Below, piece by piece: positions 63,769-64,000 of a DNA stretch of 64,000 nucleotides. The stretch is from contig LAZY01000036.1 of assembly GCA_001013295.1 (NCBI GenBank), forward strand, positions 62,001 through 126,000. Reading direction: 5' to 3'. Source of the stretch: Chryseobacterium indologenes. Lineage in GTDB: Bacteria > Bacteroidota > Bacteroidia > Flavobacteriales > Weeksellaceae. Each line of letters begins with the position of its first letter. Position 1 is the first letter of the stretch. A program made the translations under genes and the position numbers. The notes beneath the pieces were generated by a model. It saw nothing but the letters and a program-made list of their open reading frames with translations. It had not been told where the DNA came from and searched no databases.

Positions 63769-63954
63769 AAAAATCCTGCCTTGGCTGCCTTATTATGGAA
63801 TTTTTAGTCTGTAGTTGTCAAGTGAATAGTTGAGTAAGACGAGCCAAGGTATGGATTTTTATGCTTTAAAATGCCCCCTTTATATCATTTTTAATGTTGA
63901 AAAGGTTAGTTAGCAAAAATGAAAATTCAAATGTTAGTATGCTAAAGGGGGCAT
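63769..63954. repeat. Two inverted repeats at the right edge
   Basis: First: AAAAATCC-TG-CCTTGGCT (63769-63786) with AGCCAAGG-TAT-GGATTTTT (63842-63860), 16 of 19 positions paired. Second: ATGCCCCCTTTA (63871-63882) with TAAAGGGGGCAT (63943-63954), perfect. Nothing else is seen in 63722-64000. Could be the end of a mobile element beyond the window. Confidence 0.6.
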
Positions 63955-64000
63955 GGCATGGTTTGTACAAAAAGATAATAAATTTTTATTCGTTTCCGTT

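Overview
The window comes from a low-GC member of the Bacteroidota, most likely a flavobacterium of the Chryseobacterium/Elizabethkingia type. This rests on sequence content only: tandem SusC/SusD outer-membrane pairs, a lipoprotein TamA homologue (TamL) next to TamB, several matches to the Bacteroidota promoter (TTG, about 19-21 bases, then TAnnTTTG), a two-protein secreted Rhs/YD module, and intergenic fold-back repeats. No tRNA, rRNA, CRISPR array, integrase or intact insertion sequence was seen.

Left arm (1 to about 12.5 kb) is accessory. From 1 to 7.2 kb there are small orphan genes, mostly on the minus strand. Two look like SMI1/KNR4 (SUKH) immunity proteins and one matches DUF2004; between them lie at least three families of dispersed fold-back repeats. 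A divergent HxlR regulator / RibD-like reductase pair and a DUF6624 protein are also present. At 7.2-7.95 kb two palindromic repeat units are followed by a long nested hairpin that I propose is a flavobacterial 6S RNA. Its inferred promoter overlaps a perfect 20-bp palindrome just upstream of a small XRE regulator. From 8.0 to 12.4 kb runs a defence-island-like group: XRE regulator, Mrr-type restriction endonuclease, two unrecognised proteins (one with a HEPN-like C-terminus), and a SEFIR-domain protein. The SEFIR gene lies between two near-identical copies of the groL terminator.

Core and cell-envelope block (12.5-19.5 kb): groS-groL, two secreted proteins of unknown role, an M1-family metallopeptidase and a HupE/UreJ membrane protein. 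Then comes a polymorphic-toxin-like locus (19.7-27.4 kb): a 1137-aa secreted partner, a 1169-aa Rhs protein with a 216-aa variable tail, an overlapping small exported protein that could be its immunity factor, and a decayed Rhs core fragment downstream.

Middle (27.8-42.7 kb): DUF6702 protein; a methyltransferase-VanW-acpH overlapping operon; radA; then a lipid-metabolism cluster resembling E. coli ynbABCD (CDP-alcohol phosphatidyltransferase, CdsA-like enzyme, PAP2/dual-specificity-phosphatase fusion, hydrolase/methyltransferase fusion) with an added patatin-like protein and a short-chain dehydrogenase. The patatin-like protein appears to lack the usual catalytic Ser and Asp. pyrG, yidC and rnhB follow.

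Right arm (42.9-63.7 kb): two tandem SusC/SusD pairs plus a small lipoprotein, argS with an unusual insertion of roughly 100 residues, and a minus-strand tamB-tamL-BrkB unit. The last 300 bases contain two inverted repeats and no gene.
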